Of a stretch of DNA of 23,793 bases, positions 1-9,611 are shown piece after piece. Below the pieces are notes generated by a model. The model ran no database searches and was not told the origin of the DNA. It saw nothing but the letters and a program-made list of their open reading frames with translations. How positions within the stretch are numbered: the stretch's first letter is position 1; the number at the start of each line of letters is the position of its first letter. A program made the translations under genes and the position numbers. Source of the DNA: CBFHWY01 sp965659675 (GTDB lineage: Bacteria > Bacteroidota > Bacteroidia > Flavobacteriales_G > Salibacteraceae); assembly GCA_965659675.1 (NCBI GenBank), contig CBFHWY010000041.1, positions 1-23,793 on the forward strand, given 5' to 3'.

Positions 1-3000
1 GTTACTGGTGGTTCCAGTGACTTTGATGGTAAGTTCTTTATTAAGCCTATCCCTCCAGGCGAATATGACCTCAAAGCAAAATTTGTTGGATACCAGCCCG
101 TCCTTATTAAAGGAATCGTTGTAAAGGCCGATGGTATTGCCTTCCAAAATATTTCAATGTCTAGCTCTGTGGAGCAACTCGATGTATTTGAAGTGATCGA
201 GTATGATGTGCCGCTGATCTCTCCAGGTGATCCATCAGGACAAACAATTACTAAAGAAGATATTGGCCAAATGGCCACGCGTTCTGCCACTGGGGTAGCT
301 CAGGCAGCTGGAGGTGTATTCTCTAAAGATGATGGTAGCGGTGATCTTAACATTCGTGGTGCTCGTGAAGATGCCAACTTCTACTACATTGATGGAATTA
401 AAGTTAGGGGTGGTAGTTCACTACCAAAAGCATCTATCGAACAGGTTTCTGTAATTACAGGTGGTGTGCCCGCACAATATGGTGACGTTACCGGTGGGGT
501 AATTAGTATTACAACTTCAGGTCCATCCAGGGAATTACATGGTAGTATTGAATATCTTGGTTCAGGTGTGCGTATCAACGACCAAAACTTTGGAATCGAT
601 CCTTACGCATCGAATCTTTTGGAATTCAGTCTTACCGGACCAATCTTAACTAAGAAACAGACGGACACGAACAGCAAAGTGGCACCAGAACCTCTTGTAG
701 GCTTCTTCCTTGCTGGTAATGCATCTCATACTGCTGAGCCTCGTCCTTCTCATATCGGATATTGGAAGGTGAAGGATTCAGTACTGGCTGACCTTTATAG
801 AAATCCGCTTCGCCTAGCTCCAACAGGAGACAATACGATCCAAAATGCAGAGTTTCTGAACTTCCCAGATTTTGAGAATGTTCGGGTTCGACCTAATGTA
901 GCCAGACAAAGTTTTAACATTCAAGGTAAACTCGATTTCAATACTGGTAAAACAACAAACTTTACTGTTGGAGGAAATATTCAGTTTTCAAATAACCCAA
1001 TCGTCCAGCGAAATAGCACACTTTTTAACTGGTCTAATTATGGGGAACAGCTCAGTTATACCTGGAGAACCTATGCTCGCTTTGTGCAGCGATTTGGAAG
1101 TGGAGATCAGCAAACGGAAGAGTCATCAGCTGGAGTACTGAAGAATGCGTATTACTCGATTCAGGCAGATTACACGAACCAAATCGTAAGACGCCAGGAT
1201 CAGAGACATCGCGACAATTTCTTCCGTTATGGTCATATTGGAGAGTTTAAGAGCTTCCAGACCATCGACTACAGTGATCAACTGCAAAGAGACTCCGTAA
1301 CTGGCCAGCTTGCTTACATTCATGAGACCTTTATTGACACTCTGATCGGCTTTACACCAAAGGCATCAAATCCACTCGGAGCTGCCTTTACACAGAATTA
1401 CTATGATATTTTTGGATGGGGTGGTTATGACTCCCTCGGCAACCCAATCGTTGATCCTTTGTTGGCTGATGATCCTACAACGGATGTTCCAAATGACGCC
1501 TTGAGAGACCTACTTGCGATGAATACTTTCGGAGGTTTAAGAAACGGTGACCTTCCGAGATCTATTTCCAATATTTGGAATAGTCCGGCACTTATCTATA
1601 ATGCTTACAATTTCACTGACAACAAGCAATTCCGATTCACGGCCACAGGGTCTGCTGATATTGGAGACCATGCTATTAGTGTTGGTTTTGAATATGAACA
1701 AAGGGTGAATCGTCAATGGGCTTTAAGTCCAGCTAGACTCTGGGAGATTGGACGTCTACAGGTGAATGATCACATCAGAAACATCGATCGTTCTAACCCA
1801 ACCATCGATTTCTTTGAAGTAGAATCTGGGCGTCAGGGACCAAGAGTCACTTACCCAAGGTTGAACGCTGCACCAGGAGATTACAGCGGAGGTGACCCAC
1901 AAGCTTTCTTTGACTACAATCTAAGGACTGCTTTGGGGCTAGATCCCGATGGAACCGACTGGATTGATTTGGATGCAATAGACCCAGATGATCTTCAGAT
2001 CTCTTATTTCAGTGCTGATGAACTGCTGAACGAAGGAAATCCACTAGTGACTTATTACGGTTATGATCATCATGGAAATGCGCTTAATGGCGAACCTACC
2101 TTTGATGACTTCTTTACGGCTCAGGATGAGTTCGGAAACTTCACTCGCCCGATCGGTGCATTCCGCCCTATCTATATGGCCGGTTATATTCAGGATAAAT
2201 TCGCCTATCGCGACCTTTTCTTCAACGTTGGGGTGAGGGTTGACCGCTACGATGCTAACCAACCTGTACTTCAGGATGACTTCGTGCTATTCCCTACAGT
2301 TAAGGCTGGTGAAGAAGAAGCACTTGAGCTAACAGAGAACAATGCTCATCCAACCAATATTGGCAACGACTATGTGGTATACGTTGATGATGTGCGAAAC
2401 CCAACATCGATCAGAGGTTACCGAAGTGGAACTACCTGGTTCAATGCTGAAGGTGCGGAGATCGACGATCCAAGTGTACTTGCCTCTGCTGGAGGAATTG
2501 CACCTCTACTCGTTGACAAAGAGAACACCAGTACCCAGGACATCAGCTCGGCGTCATTTAGAGACTTCGCGCCGATCACGATCCCAATGCCGCGTATCGC
2601 ATTCTCATTCCCCATTTCGGAAGACGCGAACTTCACCGCTCACTATGATGTGCTGACAAGGACGCCAAACTCTAATGGATTGAACAGGTTGCGCCCAACA
2701 GATTACCTATTCCTTGAGAGTAATAATGCAGTGAAGAATAACCCAGCACTGCGCCCAGAAAGAACCATCGATTATGAAGCTGGATTCCAACAGGTACTTT
2801 CAAAAACATCTTCGATCAAGATTGCAGCCTTCTACAGAGAGTTCAGAGATCAGGTGCAGTTGATCAACAGAACGAATGCCTATCCTCGTGAATACAGAAC
2901 TTATGGTAACGTTGACTTTGGTACCGTTAAAGGGATGACCTTCACATATGATCTTCGTAGAACAGGAAACGTTCAGTTAAAAGCATCATATACGCTTCAG

Positions 3001-3660
3001 TTTGCTGAAGGAACAGGGTCGAATACAACCACTGCAGATGCTTTGATCAGAGCTGGAAGAGACAACCTGAGGGTGACCAATCCTCTTAACTTCGATCAGC
3101 GTCACACATTCACTGGTGTATTTGACTACCGTTATGCTGGTGGAAAGAACTATAACGGTCCGATCGTAAATCTTTTCGGAAAAGAGCGTCAGATCTTTGC
3201 AAGATCAGGAGCTAACCTTCAGTTTAACGCAGGTTCTGGAACGCCTTATTCAGGTCAAACGCTTGTAACAGGTGAAGGACTGCTTTCAGGACAAGGTGCA
3301 TCTTTCCTTGAAGGGTCGATCAACGGTGCAAGATTACCCTGGAACTTCAGAGTAGACGCCCGAATAGACAAGAGTTTCACCCTTTTAAAAGAAAAACGAA
3401 AAGACAAGGACAACCAAATTGGTCTAAACGTTTATTTGCAGATATTGAATTTGTTAAATACGAAAAACGTGGTTGGAGTGTATAGAGCAACAGGTAACGC
3501 AACAGATGATGGTTACCTGGCTGATGCACGTTTCCAGCAAAATATCATCTCTCAGAATGACGAGCAATCATTCAGAGAGCTTTATAACATGAAAATCAGC
3601 AATCCAAACAATTTCAACTTACCAAGACGAGCCAGACTAGGACTATTGTTGACATTCTAA
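1..3660 (+). CDS. TonB-dependent receptor, 5' end outside window
   Basis: Outer-membrane TonB-dependent receptor, expected to import a ligand across the outer membrane using TonB/ExbBD energy; the substrate cannot be read from sequence. The frame is open from base 1, so the first ATG at 157 is internal and the gene begins upstream. Window codons 1 to about 60 are the end of a carboxypeptidase-regulatory-like beta sandwich (motifs FDGKFFIKPIPPGEYDL and FVGYQP), typical of Bacteroidota receptors. The plug follows at about codons 80-175, with NIRGAREDANFYYIDGIKV and GGVPAQYGDVTGGVISI. The rest is a long beta barrel ending in LGLLLTF with a C-terminal Phe, the classic BAM-recognised last strand. 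The 1219 visible codons match the size of large Bacteroidota receptors. The next gene starts 21 bases downstream and a PorV-like barrel follows, suggesting a surface-protein operon. No SusD-like gene is visible nearby. The family call is firm; the ligand is unknown. Confidence 0.93.
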   Translation, partial: VTGGSSDFDGKFFIKPIPPGEYDLKAKFVGYQPVLIKGIVVKADGIAFQNISMSSSVEQLDVFEVIEYDVPLISPGDPSGQTITKEDIGQMATRSATGVAQAAGGVFSKDDGSGDLNIRGAREDANFYYIDGIKVRGGSSLPKASIEQVSVITGGVPAQYGDVTGGVISITTSGPSRELHGSIEYLGSGVRINDQNFGIDPYASNLLEFSLTGPILTKKQTDTNSKVAPEPLVGFFLAGNASHTAEPRPSHIGYWKVKDSVLADLYRNPLRLAPTGDNTIQNAEFLNFPDFENVRVRPNVARQSFNIQGKLDFNTGKTTNFTVGGNIQFSNNPIVQRNSTLFNWSNYGEQLSYTWRTYARFVQRFGSGDQQTEESSAGVLKNAYYSIQADYTNQIVRRQDQRHRDNFFRYGHIGEFKSFQTIDYSDQLQRDSVTGQLAYIHETFIDTLIGFTPKASNPLGAAFTQNYYDIFGWGGYDSLGNPIVDPLLADDPTTDVPNDALRDLLAMNTFGGLRNGDLPRSISNIWNSPALIYNAYNFTDNKQFRFTATGSADIGDHAISVGFEYEQRVNRQWALSPARLWEIGRLQVNDHIRNIDRSNPTIDFFEVESGRQGPRVTYPRLNAAPGDYSGGDPQAFFDYNLRTALGLDPDGTDWIDLDAIDPDDLQISYFSADELLNEGNPLVTYYGYDHHGNALNGEPTFDDFFTAQDEFGNFTRPIGAFRPIYMAGYIQDKFAYRDLFFNVGVRVDRYDANQPVLQDDFVLFPTVKAGEEEALELTENNAHPTNIGNDYVVYVDDVRNPTSIRGYRSGTTWFNAEGAEIDDPSVLASAGGIAPLLVDKENTSTQDISSASFRDFAPITIPMPRIAFSFPISEDANFTAHYDVLTRTPNSNGLNRLRPTDYLFLESNNAVKNNPALRPERTIDYEAGFQQVLSKTSSIKIAAFYREFRDQVQLINRTNAYPREYRTYGNVDFGTVKGMTFTYDLRRTGNVQLKASYTLQFAEGTGSNTTTADALIRAGRDNLRVTNPLNFDQRHTFTGVFDYRYAGGKNYNGPIVNLFGKERQIFARSGANLQFNAGSGTPYSGQTLVTGEGLLSGQGASFLEGSINGARLPWNFRVDARIDKSFTLLKEKRKDKDNQIGLNVYLQILNLLNTKNVVGVYRATGNATDDGYLADARFQQNIISQNDEQSFRELYNMKISNPNNFNLPRRARLGLLLTF

Positions 3661-3681
3661 ACGTATTAAAGAACATTGATT

Positions 3682-6600
3682 ATGAAAAAGATTGCTAGCC
3701 TCTTATTGTTGTTCATCGGTATTCAAGCGAGTACTTCTGCAGCAGTGTATAAAGGAGACCTTAAAAAGAAAGATAAAAAGCCAAATGCCGCAACTCTTGC
3801 CGCTGGATGTTCTCCAGCTACTGCTGCTACTGAGCTCGATATTAATAACATCCGTGCACTCATCCAAACTGGTGGTGATATGTGGTGGAACCTGATCGGT
3901 CAACCTCAATATGAGGTTCCCAAGAACTCAGGAAGTCACTCACTTTTCGCGGGCTCACTTTGGTTAGGTGGAAAAGATGTTTCTGGTCAGTTGAAAGTGG
4001 CTGCACTTAGATTTCGTCAGGTTGGTAATGACTTCTGGCCTGGACCATTGAGTACGGAAACTGCAGAAATTGACGCAGCGACATGTTCAGAGTATGACCA
4101 GCACTTTGTAACCACACGTGCTGAAGTTGCTGAATTTGTTGGTTGGTATGAGGCAGGACAAGAAGATGCTGCCAATGGTACAACCAAACAATCAGATGAT
4201 TATCCAAATTATCAGATTCCAAGAAGCATTTTAGAGTGGCCAGCTCACGGTAGAAACTACCCTCCCTACAATGAGGATTTCTATCTGGCTCCTTTTAATG
4301 ATCGCAATGGTGATGGGGTCTATAATCCTCTTGATGGAGACTTCCCGGGTTATGATCTTGCAGGAGAAGTTGACTGTAGAGAGCGTATCGTTAATGTTTA
4401 TGGTGACCAAAACCTATGGTGGGTATTTAACGACAAAGGAAACATTCACACGGAGACCGGTGCTTTGGCGATCGGTATGGAAATCAGGGGTCAGGCTTTC
4501 TCATTTGCTACGAATGACGAAGTAAACAACATGACCTTCTATAACTATGAATTGCACAATCGCTCAACCTTTACCTTGACAGAAACTTACTTTGGTCAGT
4601 GGGTTGATGCCGACCTTGGAAACCCGCAGGATGACTTTGTGGGTTGTGATGTTCAAAGAGGATTGGGTTATTGCTACAATGGTGACGAAAATGATGAGGA
4701 CAATGGTGGTGCAAGAGGATATGGTAACCTTCCTCCTGCTATCGGTGTTGACTTTTTTCAGGGACCTTTTCAGGATAACGACGGACTGGATAACCCTGGG
4801 CCGGCCACAAACTCTGACGTCCTTCCATTTGATGTTGCTGTTTCCGATAACGGTATTCCTTACAAAGGTCTGGGCGTAGGTTTTGGAGACGGAATCGTGG
4901 ATAACGAGCGTTTTGGAATGGCAAAGTTCCTTTATCACAACAATGACAGAACAGTGAATGGTGACCCAAGAACTGGTGTTGAGTATTATAACTACCTCCG
5001 TTCTATATGGAGAGATGGTTCTCATATGGTATATGGTGGAACTGGTCATATCAATTCAGTTGACCCACCATACCTTGAAGCTCAGTTCATGTTCCCGGGA
5101 GAAACCGACGTTATTGGATGGGGAACTGGTGGACAGCCTCAGCCTAACTGGACAGAGGTAACTGAAGGTAATCAGCCAGCCGACCGTCGTTTCATGCAGT
5201 CTGCAGGTCCGTTTACGCTGGAACCAGGCGCTGTTAACAACATTACTGTAGGTGTGGTTTGGGCCCGAGCTAAATCAGGAAATGCTGAAGCTTCAGTTGC
5301 TGCAGTGCGTAAAGCTGACGATAAAACTCAAGCATTGTTCGATAACTGCTTTAGAGTATTGAATGGTCCTGATGCGCCAGAAATTGAGATCACTGAGTTG
5401 AATAAAGAATTGATCCTTACCTTGAATAACCGATCGATCTCAAATAACTTCAATGAAAGTTATGCAGAGGCAGATCCATCGATCATTCCTCCTGACTCAT
5501 TGAATGCTCAGGAAAGACAGAACTATCAGTCTTACAGATTCCAGGGCTATATGATCTACCAGGTGAAGAATAACTCAGTTTCTGCTTCAGACCTGAACGA
5601 TCCAGATCTTGCCAGACTAGTCGCTCAATGTGACGTCAAAGATTCTATCTCAAGAATCGTGAATTACTATTTCGATGATGATATCGGAGCAAGTGTGCCA
5701 CGTGTAGAAGTTGAAGGAGCAAATGATGGTATTCAAAAATCATTTAGAATCCTGAACGACCAGTTTGCACAGGGAGATAACAGATTGGTCAATCACAAGA
5801 CCTATTACTTCATTGCGATTGCTTACGCTTACAATAATTATGCTCCATACAACCCAGCTGATGAGGATACTCAAAATGAGCCTTTCCTTGGAAGTAGAAA
5901 GTCTGCGGCTGGTGGTATCAGAGTTGCTGCTGCAATTCCTCATGATCCACGTTTACAAAATAACGGACTTATTCTGAATGCGCAGTATGGCGACCGTGTT
6001 CCATTGGTTAGAATCGAAGGAACAGGAAACGGCGGAAATGCCGTGTCGCTTGAACAAAAAAGCATTGATGCTATCATGGCCAATGAAGAAAGCTGGTCAA
6101 GCGATAGTTTATTCTACACAGAAGAAGGCTCACCAGTGAACATCAAAGTAATTGACCCACTGAACATCAAGCCAGGTGAATTCTCCTTGAGGTTTGTTGA
6201 TACAACCGATACTAAGGATCTAAGCGATGCTTACTGGCAGATATTTGGTGATGGAATTGATACCATTTCTTCCACCGGAACCATCGCAGTTGAATCAGAG
6301 TTTTTAGTACCAGAACTGGGAATCTCTGTGACTACGGGTCAGGCACTGAATCCAGGTGAAGTTGGTGCAGTGAACAATGGTTTCATCTCTGCAGATTCAG
6401 AGCAGGATTTCAATACTCCATGGTTGATCGGAATTCCTGATGCGGAATCCAATACACCATTTAACTGGATCCTTGCTGGTACGAATAACGATCAGGCAGC
6501 ACCAGAGTTTGATGACTGGAATTATGAAACTAACCAGAACGGATCAAGAACTGGTTTTGGACTAGATGATGATGAAGTCTATGAAAATGTATTGGAAGGC

Positions 6601-7980
6601 GTATGGGCACCCTATAGGCTTACTGCCTCTGGAACAAATCACGGTCCGATGATCGAAGAACCAAGTCCAAGAACTTTTGTTTTCGACATCAAACCTGCTC
6701 AGGACGGTGTGAATATGCTGAACTACCTTTCAAGTGTTCAGATGGTGATCACTTCTGACAAGAGCAAATGGACACGTTGTCCAGTGATCGAAATGCGTGA
6801 TACCGTTGGAGAAGCTCAAGGTGGAGCGATCAAAGGTCGTTTGCGTGAAGCGCCTTCCATCGATAAGGATGGCAACCCGGCAAGTGATATGACTGCACCA
6901 GCGAGTGATGATCCTAATGACCCAAACTACATTGGATCTAAAGGAATGAGTTGGTTCCCTGGATACGTTATTAACATGGAAACAGGGGAACGTTTAAATA
7001 TGGCCTTTGGTGAAGATTCTTATCTAGTTAAAGAAAATGGACGTGACATGATCTGGAATCCAACATTCAGGGTAACTGAAGGTCCTGCTGCTGACTTCCG
7101 TGGTGCTGGAAAACACTTTGTCTTCATCTTTAGAAACAACATCATTGAAGATGAAAAGAACCTTTTCCCACTTGATTTTAACGATCCTGAGAATAGAATG
7201 CCAGCTTACGATGCAGGTGAATTCGCTTATAACAACTTACTCGGTGGTTCAAACAGAGAAGTCAGAAATGTATGGAGATCCTGCATGTGGACTTACTTCC
7301 CACTCACTACACAGCAATATCCAATGTTGAGTATGGAAGATGGACTTGTTCCTTCTGAAGTTAAGATCAACGTGAATGTATCTAAGAGCTATGAAGCTTA
7401 TGGTACGGGTGAGTATTTGAGTGAAGGAGATGCGCTTACGGTTGGCGATCAATACTTCGTTAATCAAGGACCAGTAGAACACGATGGCGTAACTTACACA
7501 AGAGGTGACAACTTTGTGGCTACTTCTACTAGCTTTAGCGCTCCGGGAACAGATAAAGTAGATCTGCTTCAAACGAGTGTGAATGGTGGTCTGCCACTCT
7601 ACAACTTTGACCTTGGTCCATTGGCACCAGATACTGGTCAAACTGAAGTATTGGCTGACCTGCTCGACAAGATCTACGCAGTACCGAACCCATACTATGC
7701 TTACTCTCAATATGAGTCTGATAAGCTAGACACCAGAGTTAAGATCATTAATCTTCCACAACGTGCATCGATCAAGATCTTTACTGTGGATGGTACTTTG
7801 GTAAGAACTTTCGAGAAAGATGATCCTACGATCACTTCTCTTGATTGGGATCTTAAGAACCAGTTCCGCACGCCTATTGCAAGTGGTGTGTATCTGATTC
7901 ACGTGGACATCCCAGGAGTTGGAGAAAAAGTAATTAAGTGGTTCGGAGTCTTGCGTCCAATCGACCTTGACAACTTCTAA
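3682..7980 (+). CDS. Large secreted protein with T9SS-type C-terminal sorting domain
   Basis: Secreted or surface protein of 1432 residues, function unknown. I chose ATG at 3682 over the in-frame TTG at 3676 because it gives a clean signal peptide: MKKIASLLLLFIGIQASTSAA, cleavage near residue 21-22. The N-terminal third is rich in Trp, Gly and Tyr. It carries a calcium-loop-like DRNGDGVYNPLDGD at about residues 207-220. The middle contains fibronectin-like strands (for example NHKTYYFIAIAYAYNNY). The last ~90 residues form a type IX sorting domain, with YAVPNPYYAYS, KIFTVDGTLVRTF and SGVYLIHVDIPG. Unusually, it continues past the normal basic end to WFGVLRPIDLDNF. By family knowledge such domains direct passage through the T9SS outer-membrane translocon. 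It lies 21 bases after the TonB receptor and 19 bases before a PorV/PorQ barrel, so all three are probably co-transcribed and may work together (inference). Confidence 0.88.
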   Translation: MKKIASLLLLFIGIQASTSAAVYKGDLKKKDKKPNAATLAAGCSPATAATELDINNIRALIQTGGDMWWNLIGQPQYEVPKNSGSHSLFAGSLWLGGKDVSGQLKVAALRFRQVGNDFWPGPLSTETAEIDAATCSEYDQHFVTTRAEVAEFVGWYEAGQEDAANGTTKQSDDYPNYQIPRSILEWPAHGRNYPPYNEDFYLAPFNDRNGDGVYNPLDGDFPGYDLAGEVDCRERIVNVYGDQNLWWVFNDKGNIHTETGALAIGMEIRGQAFSFATNDEVNNMTFYNYELHNRSTFTLTETYFGQWVDADLGNPQDDFVGCDVQRGLGYCYNGDENDEDNGGARGYGNLPPAIGVDFFQGPFQDNDGLDNPGPATNSDVLPFDVAVSDNGIPYKGLGVGFGDGIVDNERFGMAKFLYHNNDRTVNGDPRTGVEYYNYLRSIWRDGSHMVYGGTGHINSVDPPYLEAQFMFPGETDVIGWGTGGQPQPNWTEVTEGNQPADRRFMQSAGPFTLEPGAVNNITVGVVWARAKSGNAEASVAAVRKADDKTQALFDNCFRVLNGPDAPEIEITELNKELILTLNNRSISNNFNESYAEADPSIIPPDSLNAQERQNYQSYRFQGYMIYQVKNNSVSASDLNDPDLARLVAQCDVKDSISRIVNYYFDDDIGASVPRVEVEGANDGIQKSFRILNDQFAQGDNRLVNHKTYYFIAIAYAYNNYAPYNPADEDTQNEPFLGSRKSAAGGIRVAAAIPHDPRLQNNGLILNAQYGDRVPLVRIEGTGNGGNAVSLEQKSIDAIMANEESWSSDSLFYTEEGSPVNIKVIDPLNIKPGEFSLRFVDTTDTKDLSDAYWQIFGDGIDTISSTGTIAVESEFLVPELGISVTTGQALNPGEVGAVNNGFISADSEQDFNTPWLIGIPDAESNTPFNWILAGTNNDQAAPEFDDWNYETNQNGSRTGFGLDDDEVYENVLEGVWAPYRLTASGTNHGPMIEEPSPRTFVFDIKPAQDGVNMLNYLSSVQMVITSDKSKWTRCPVIEMRDTVGEAQGGAIKGRLREAPSIDKDGNPASDMTAPASDDPNDPNYIGSKGMSWFPGYVINMETGERLNMAFGEDSYLVKENGRDMIWNPTFRVTEGPAADFRGAGKHFVFIFRNNIIEDEKNLFPLDFNDPENRMPAYDAGEFAYNNLLGGSNREVRNVWRSCMWTYFPLTTQQYPMLSMEDGLVPSEVKINVNVSKSYEAYGTGEYLSEGDALTVGDQYFVNQGPVEHDGVTYTRGDNFVATSTSFSAPGTDKVDLLQTSVNGGLPLYNFDLGPLAPDTGQTEVLADLLDKIYAVPNPYYAYSQYESDKLDTRVKIINLPQRASIKIFTVDGTLVRTFEKDDPTITSLDWDLKNQFRTPIASGVYLIHVDIPGVGEKVIKWFGVLRPIDLDNF

Positions 7981-7999
7981 GAACTGAAAAGAGGATATT

Positions 8000-9064
8000 A
8001 TGAGACAATCAGTATTTAGTTTAATTGCCCTTTTCCTAATTACCTCATCGGTGTATGCAGGAAATAAGAACAGGATTGGACAGGCAGGAGCTCAAGAGCT
8101 TCTGCTAAATCCATGGGCTAGTTCAAGCGGTATGGCAGGTGCGAATACGGTATCTGCCACCGGACTAGAATCTATGTGGGGTAACGTGAGTGGACTTGCA
8201 TTTATCGATAAAACCGAAGTGGCATTCACTTATGCTAACTTATTTGGAGGTGCAGGTGTTAGTTCTAATGCCTTTGGTCTGGCTCAACGTGTTGGAGAGT
8301 CTTCAGTGATCGGAGCTTATGTGATGAGCATGGGTTTTGGAGATATTGACATTACTACAGTAGACCAACCAGAAGGTGGAATTGGAACATTCTCTCCACA
8401 GGTATTGAATTTGAACATCTCTTATGCAAGAGCTTTCTCAAACAGTATCTACGGTGGATTCACAGTGAGAACTATTTCTCACGCCATCTCTAACTCTCGA
8501 GCAAACGGTGTTGCGATTGATGCAGGTATCAGATATGTAACAGGTAAGGAAGAGAACTTAAAGTTTGGTATCGCATTAAAGAATGTTGGTCCGAAAATGC
8601 AACACAGTGGTGATGGGTTTTCTACAAAGACCACCGTTGACGAAAAAGAGTTTACGCTAAACCAACGTATTCAAGCTTTTGAGCTTCCAAGTACCCTTTC
8701 TCTGGGTGTAAGCTATGACTATTATCTTACTCCAAAGAAGTCAGATGATGATACTTCTGGCATTGCTGAACATCGCATAACTGGTGCTGGAACCTTTATC
8801 TCTAACTCGTTTGGAAGAGATCAATTTGCCCTTGGTCTGGAATACAGCTTTAACCGTATTATCGCGATTCGCACAGGATTCCTTTATGAGGAAGGAATTC
8901 TTGCCGTTGAAACGAGAGGACAGGCACATACAGGTCCAACCTTTGGTGGGTCTATTAATGTTCCACTCGGCCAAAGCGGGAATACCCTATCTGTAGACTA
9001 TTCATACCGAACCAGTAACCCTATGGCAGGAACACACGCCATCGGAGTTCGATTGAATCTCTAG
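8000..9064 (+). CDS. PorV/PorQ-family outer-membrane protein
   Basis: A 354-residue outer-membrane barrel of the PorV/PorQ (UPF0164-like) family. The signal peptide is MRQSVFSLIALFLITSSVYA. The mature start GNKNRIGQAGAQELLLNPWASSSGMAGA resembles the conserved PorV N-terminus: a Gly-rich 'G-x-A-G-A' stretch, then a region describing membrane-protein alternation. Repeated Gly/aromatic strand patterns run throughout, and the protein ends in AIGVRLNL. PorV of Porphyromonas binds sorting domains and shuttles T9SS substrates to the attachment complex. A paralogue directly after a sorting-domain gene suggests a dedicated partner, but this is inference. A purine-rich AAGAGGA lies about 6-12 bases before the ATG. 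It is the last gene of the operon; an intrinsic terminator follows 28 bases after the stop. It could also be a PorQ-like or unassigned member; I would not call it the core PorV. Confidence 0.85.
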   Translation: MRQSVFSLIALFLITSSVYAGNKNRIGQAGAQELLLNPWASSSGMAGANTVSATGLESMWGNVSGLAFIDKTEVAFTYANLFGGAGVSSNAFGLAQRVGESSVIGAYVMSMGFGDIDITTVDQPEGGIGTFSPQVLNLNISYARAFSNSIYGGFTVRTISHAISNSRANGVAIDAGIRYVTGKEENLKFGIALKNVGPKMQHSGDGFSTKTTVDEKEFTLNQRIQAFELPSTLSLGVSYDYYLTPKKSDDDTSGIAEHRITGAGTFISNSFGRDQFALGLEYSFNRIIAIRTGFLYEEGILAVETRGQAHTGPTFGGSINVPLGQSGNTLSVDYSYRTSNPMAGTHAIGVRLNL

Positions 9065-9083
9065 TCACTAAAAAAACATATTA

Positions 9084-9091
9084 TAATTTTG
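9084..9091 (+). promoter_or_regulatory. Candidate -7 box for greA
   Basis: TAATTTTG fits the Bacteroidota -7 consensus TAnnTTTG exactly and lies 44 bases before the greA start. No TTG or TTTG was found at the usual 17-23 bases upstream, so only half of the promoter is visible. The expected transcription start falls inside the left arm of the terminator hairpin, so greA transcripts from here would not form the full stem. Confidence 0.45.
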
Positions 9092-9092
9092 T

Positions 9093-9116
9093 AACCCCTG
9101 ATCTTCAGGGGTTTTT
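9093..9116 (+). terminator. Intrinsic terminator after the PorV-like gene
   Basis: A perfect 9-bp stem AACCCCTGA / TCAGGGGTT (9093-9101 and 9105-9113) closes a 3-base loop TCT and runs into five T residues (9112-9116). This is a strong Rho-independent terminator, correctly placed 28 bases after the last gene of the outer-membrane operon and before greA. Confidence 0.92.
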
Positions 9117-9135
9117 CCATATTAAAGAGAGCAGC

Positions 9136-9609
9136 ATGAGCAAGATTACCTACTACACTGAAGAAGGTCTTCAGAAGCTAAAGGACGAATTAAAACAAAT
9201 GGAGAGTGTTGAACGACCAGCTATTTCAAAACAAATAGCAGAAGCACGCGATAAAGGAGACCTTTCCGAAAATGCTGAATATGATGCTGCCAAAGAAGCT
9301 CAGGGTTTGCTGGAGATGAAGATCTCCAAACTAAAAGAAACCATTGCGAATGCGCGAATTGTAGACGCTTCTCAAATGGATACCGATCGTGTGCTCATTC
9401 TTTCCAAGGTCAAGATCAAGAATAAGAAGAATGGTCAGGAGTTCAATTATATGCTTGTCGCTGAAAACGAAGCCAACCTCAGAGAAGGAAAGATCTCAGT
9501 TGAGTCTCCCATAGGCAAAGGCCTACTCGGCAAAAAAGTTGGAGAGATGGCTGAGATCAAAACACCGGGAGGGGTGATGGAATTTGAAATTGTTGATATC
9601 AGCAGATAG
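9136..9609 (+). CDS. greA: Transcription elongation factor GreA
   Basis: GreA binds in the secondary channel of RNA polymerase and stimulates cleavage of the nascent RNA in backtracked complexes, restarting elongation. The 157-residue length is standard for the family. The N-terminal coiled-coil hairpin (residues ~8-75) carries the tip motif DKGDLSENAEYDAAKE, with the acidic pair D42 and E45 that positions the catalytic magnesium. The C-terminal FKBP-like domain includes SPIGKGLLGKKVGE and ends with EFEIVDIS. A purine-rich AAAGAGA lies before the ATG. The HIT gene starts 2 bases after the stop, so the two are almost certainly co-transcribed. Confidence 0.97.
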   Translation: MSKITYYTEEGLQKLKDELKQMESVERPAISKQIAEARDKGDLSENAEYDAAKEAQGLLEMKISKLKETIANARIVDASQMDTDRVLILSKVKIKNKKNGQEFNYMLVAENEANLREGKISVESPIGKGLLGKKVGEMAEIKTPGGVMEFEIVDISR

Positions 9610-9611
9610 TT

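Noticed and set aside
4564..5049. A 161-codon open frame on the minus strand inside the large T9SS protein gene
   Set aside because: It is antisense to a well-supported gene, has no recognisable composition or signal, and fits a shadow of codon bias on the opposite strand. The same applies to the minus-strand frame at 7249-7710.
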